Shown here: piece by piece, positions 4,068 through 6,650 of the stretch
How positions within the stretch are numbered: the stretch's first letter is position 1
Layout of the letters: each line of letters starts with the position of its first letter
NCBI GenBank assembly: GCA_031254155.1
Contig: JAIRVA010000232.1
Location: forward strand, 1-6,650
Length of the DNA: 6,650 nucleotides
From: Propionibacteriaceae bacterium
Lineage (GTDB): Bacteria > Actinomycetota > Actinomycetes > Propionibacteriales > Propionibacteriaceae
Direction of reading: 5' to 3'
Position numbers and translations under genes: made by a program
The notes under the pieces: generated by a model
Databases searched by the model: none
Told to the model about the DNA's origin: nothing
Seen by the model: only the letters and a program-made list of their open reading frames with translations

Positions 4068-6650
4068 TCACCTCCACCTGGGCAGTTAGCCCGACATCTC
4101 CGCCAACTGGGTCATTATCCTCAGCAAAAACGGCGCAAGTAGTCGCTCCCGTCAATCTCGTTTCGTCGCTGGCGAGCAACTCGGCCTGTTCGAGGACGAG
4201 TTCGACGGCCTTGGCTTCCTTGTCGGGCGGGTACTTGTACTTGGCCAGCAGACGTTTGATCTTGGTCCGCATTGTGGCCCGGACGGATTCTTTGAGATTC
4301 CAGTCAATGGCCACCGACGACCGTACTGCATAAACCAGGTCGACGGCGATGCGTTTCAGCGTGTCATCTCCTAGTTCGAGTACGGCGGCGTCGTTCTGGA
4401 CAATGGCGTCGTACAACGCCGCCTCTGCCACCGACAAACCCAGCTTCTCGTGCCGGGTCTGGTCGGCTCTCATCTGTCTCGCCAACTCGACCAGTTCGGC
4501 GATGATCTCCGCCGCTGACAAGGACCGGTTCGTATACGCGTTGACAGCCTGTTGTAGCTGCTCGGAAAACTTCCGCGACTGGACAATGTTGGTCCGCGCA
4601 ACCGTGCGGATCTGGTCCGCGATCAGCTTGCGCAGCATGGCCAATTGCAGGTTCGGCTGGGGCTTGTGGTTCAACGTGTCCAGGAACTCGTCCGACAGCA
4701 ACGACAATTCGGGAGCATCCACACCCGCCAGTTTGTAGATGTCCACCACCTCGTCCGCCGCGACAGCCTCATTGACTAACTGCGAAATCGCCGTGTCAAT
4801 CTCCACCGCGCCCGACCCGCCCCGCCCCGAATCCGGATGCTGGATCTTCAGGATCGCCGCCCGTACATCCGTGAACAACCGCACATCATCCCGGATCGCC
4901 GCTGCCTCATCCCGCGCGCCGCACAACGCGTACGCCTTCGCCAAGCCCAACACCTGGTCGACATACCGTTCCGACCGCTGCGGGTCAGCCATGACGAAGT
5001 CCAATACCTTCGCGTGTTCGGCCAGTAACTGCCCTGCTGACAAGTCCGGCGACGAGTCGTACGCGCACCCGTGCAACAACCCGCGGACGATGTCGTGCTT
5101 CTCCAGCAGCACGTTGACGACCTCGTCAATCGGGATGCCGGCCTGCTCCCGGTCGGACGGTGAGTACTCCGCCAGCGCGTTTTGCAGACTCGCGAACAAC
5201 CCGATGTAGTCCACGATCAGCCCGCCCGGTTTGTCCCGGAACGTCCGGTTCACCCGCGCGATGGCCTGCATCAGCCCCGCGCCCTGCATCGGCTTGTCCA
5301 CGTACATCGTGTTGAGACTCGGCGAGTCGAAACCCGTCAGCCACATGTCGCGTACGATCACGATCTGCAGCGGGTCATCCGGATCCTTCGCCCGTAGCTT
5401 GATCTGCTCGCGTTCCTCCTTCGTACGGACGTGGGGTTGGAAGTCCACCGGATCAGCCGCCGACCCCGTCATGATCACCTTGATCACGCCCTGCGCTGGA
5501 TCATCGGAGTGCCACTCGGGACGCAGGGCCACGATCTTCTCGTACAACCGGACCGCGATCCGCCGGCTCATGGCGACGATCATCGCTTTGCCCAGCAGCG
5601 CCGCCCGGCGTTTCTCCCAGTGGTCGACGATGTCGCGGGCGATCATGTCCAACCGGTCTTCCGCCCCGACCACCGCCTCCAATCGCGACCACCGCGACTT
5701 CGCCTTGGCCGCCGACGCCTCGTCGGTTTCCGACGTGATCTCATCCGCCAATTCGTCCAGCGCTCTCATGTCCGACGCCGACAACACCACCTTGGCGAGA
5801 CGCGACTCGTAGAAGATCCGGACGGTCGCCCCATCCTCGACCGCCCGCGTCAGGTCGTACACATCGATGTAGTCACCGAACACGCTCCGCGTCGACTTGT
5901 CCGCCGTCTCAATCGGTGTACCCGTGAACCCCAGATACGTCGCATTCGGGAGCGCATCACGCAGATGTTGCGCCAACCCCGCCTTCAACCGGCCCTGCCC
6001 GTCCAGCGTCTCCCCGAAACCGTACTGCGACCGGTGGGCCTCATCCGCGACCACCACGACATTCCGGCGATCACACAGCACCGGGTTGCGGTCCCCGCCG
6101 TCGGGGGCGAACTTCTGCAACGTCGTGAACACGATCCCACCCGACGCCCGACGCAACAACTCCCGCAGTTCGGCCCGCGACTCTGCCTGCACCGGACGCT
6201 CCGGCAGAACCGACGCCGGGGCGAACACCTCGCCGAATAGTTGGTTGTCCAGGTCGTTCCGGTCGGTGATGAACACCAGCGTCGGGTTGCCCATCCGCTC
6301 ATCCCGCAGGATCTTGCCCGCGTAGAACACCATCTCAAACGACTTGCCCGAACCCTGAGTGTGCCACACCACCCCGCCCCGCCGGTCGCCCGACGGTTGC
6401 GCGGCCCGTACGGTCGACTCCACCGCCGCGTTCACCGCCCAGAACTGGTGGTACTTCGCAACCCGCTTGACGAGAGACCTCACCCGCTGCTTCGTTTTCG
6501 GATCGGTCACCGACTCGTCCGAGTAAACAACAAAGCTACGTACGAGATCAAGGAACCGACGCGGCTCAAACACGCCTTTGACCAGCACCTCCAACGCCGG
6601 GCGATCCGTCACCACCTCGCGGCCCTCAATCGTCTTCCATGGCGCATAAT
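4057..6650 (-). CDS. hsdR: Type I restriction endonuclease subunit R (HsdR), 5'-truncated by the window edge
   Basis: Motor and cleavage subunit of a type I restriction-modification complex, which acts with HsdM and HsdS to translocate and cut unmodified DNA. The frame is open to 6650 (reading YAPWKTIEGRE before a GTG at 6615), so the N-terminal PD-(D/E)xK nuclease domain, perhaps about 190 residues, lies outside. Numbering from the GTG at 6615, the SF2 motifs are intact: Q-tip-like KYHQFWAVNAAVE (54-66), Walker A HTQGSGKS (85-92), FITDRNDLD (115-123), TTLQKF (164-169), DEAH (191-194), GFTGTPI (229-235), LTGFDSPSLNTMYVDK (426-441) and AIARVNRTF (451-459). The C-terminal region (about 480-815, DUF3387-like) keeps the conserved DWNLKESVRA and KYKYPPDKEA stretches. 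The last 35 or so residues look like an unconserved tail. The downstream AlbA_2 gene overlaps it by 11 bp. Nuclease activity cannot be judged from this fragment. Confidence 0.95.
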   Translation of the reverse strand, partial: YAPWKTIEGREVVTDRPALEVLVKGVFEPRRFLDLVRSFVVYSDESVTDPKTKQRVRSLVKRVAKYHQFWAVNAAVESTVRAAQPSGDRRGGVVWHTQGSGKSFEMVFYAGKILRDERMGNPTLVFITDRNDLDNQLFGEVFAPASVLPERPVQAESRAELRELLRRASGGIVFTTLQKFAPDGGDRNPVLCDRRNVVVVADEAHRSQYGFGETLDGQGRLKAGLAQHLRDALPNATYLGFTGTPIETADKSTRSVFGDYIDVYDLTRAVEDGATVRIFYESRLAKVVLSASDMRALDELADEITSETDEASAAKAKSRWSRLEAVVGAEDRLDMIARDIVDHWEKRRAALLGKAMIVAMSRRIAVRLYEKIVALRPEWHSDDPAQGVIKVIMTGSAADPVDFQPHVRTKEEREQIKLRAKDPDDPLQIVIVRDMWLTGFDSPSLNTMYVDKPMQGAGLMQAIARVNRTFRDKPGGLIVDYIGLFASLQNALAEYSPSDREQAGIPIDEVVNVLLEKHDIVRGLLHGCAYDSSPDLSAGQLLAEHAKVLDFVMADPQRSERYVDQVLGLAKAYALCGARDEAAAIRDDVRLFTDVRAAILKIQHPDSGRGGSGAVEIDTAISQLVNEAVAADEVVDIYKLAGVDAPELSLLSDEFLDTLNHKPQPNLQLAMLRKLIADQIRTVARTNIVQSRKFSEQLQQAVNAYTNRSLSAAEIIAELVELARQMRADQTRHEKLGLSVAEAALYDAIVQNDAAVLELGDDTLKRIAVDLVYAVRSSVAIDWNLKESVRATMRTKIKRLLAKYKYPPDKEAKAVELVLEQAELLASDETRLTGATTCAVFAEDNDPVGGDVGLTAQVEVNDG
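4071..4075 (-). promoter_or_regulatory. Strong ribosome binding site for the AlbA_2 gene, inside the hsdR end
   Basis: The coding strand reads GGTGGAGGTGAATGATGG. GGAGG lies 3 bp before the first ATG (4067) and 6 bp before the second (4064), so the second ATG has the more usual spacing. The site lies within the last codons of hsdR, whose TGA is at 4057-4059, which supports coupled translation in one transcript. Confidence 0.7.

Noticed and set aside
5431..6240. 269-codon + strand open frame inside hsdR
   Set aside because: It is antisense to the helicase motifs of HsdR and has an Arg-rich translation without any domain.

Overview
The window comes from a high-GC bacterium, almost certainly an actinobacterium. 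The glutamine synthetase closely resembles the mycobacterial and streptomycete GlnA2 type. The methionine aminopeptidase has the proline-rich N-terminal extension typical of actinobacterial type Ic enzymes. The small first gene belongs to an actinobacterial SCP-like family. A narrower assignment (for example Propionibacteriales) would be a guess.

Layout: the left part (about 1-2570) is housekeeping DNA. It holds a small SCP-like gene on the + strand, whose upstream part may lie outside the window, then glnA2 on the - strand. The two meet tail to tail and overlap by 14 bp. A methionine aminopeptidase gene (map) is divergent from glnA2 across a 56-bp gap. The right part (2591-6650) is a - strand defence locus that abuts the end of map with a 20-bp gap. 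In transcription order it contains the 3' part of a type I restriction subunit gene (hsdR, running off the right edge), which overlaps by 11 bp with a gene for an AlbA_2/Schlafen-like protein with HATPase_c_4 and winged-helix domains. hsdM and hsdS are not in the window and would be expected beyond position 6650.

The most notable point is that the gene after hsdR is broken by one extra G in a run of five G on its coding strand (3515-3519). The break falls between the AlbA_2 half and the ATPase-like/DNA-binding half. Removing one G restores one continuous reading frame of about 491 codons that fits the family. The AlbA_2 half keeps an E-x4-E-Y-K ... G-V-x-D pattern like the catalytic residues of Schlafen RNases, so it may be an RNase effector or guard linked to restriction rather than only a regulator. 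The second half has a linker made of three 12-bp tandem repeats.

How the genes work together: GlnA2, Map and the SCP-like protein have no evident functional link beyond being neighbours. HsdR and the AlbA_2 protein are translationally coupled and probably part of one restriction-modification transcription unit. Base composition drops in much of the right part (for example 44 of 60 G/C at 661-720 against 33 of 60 at 4681-4740), which fits acquired DNA, though parts of hsdR are as GC-rich as the core genes.
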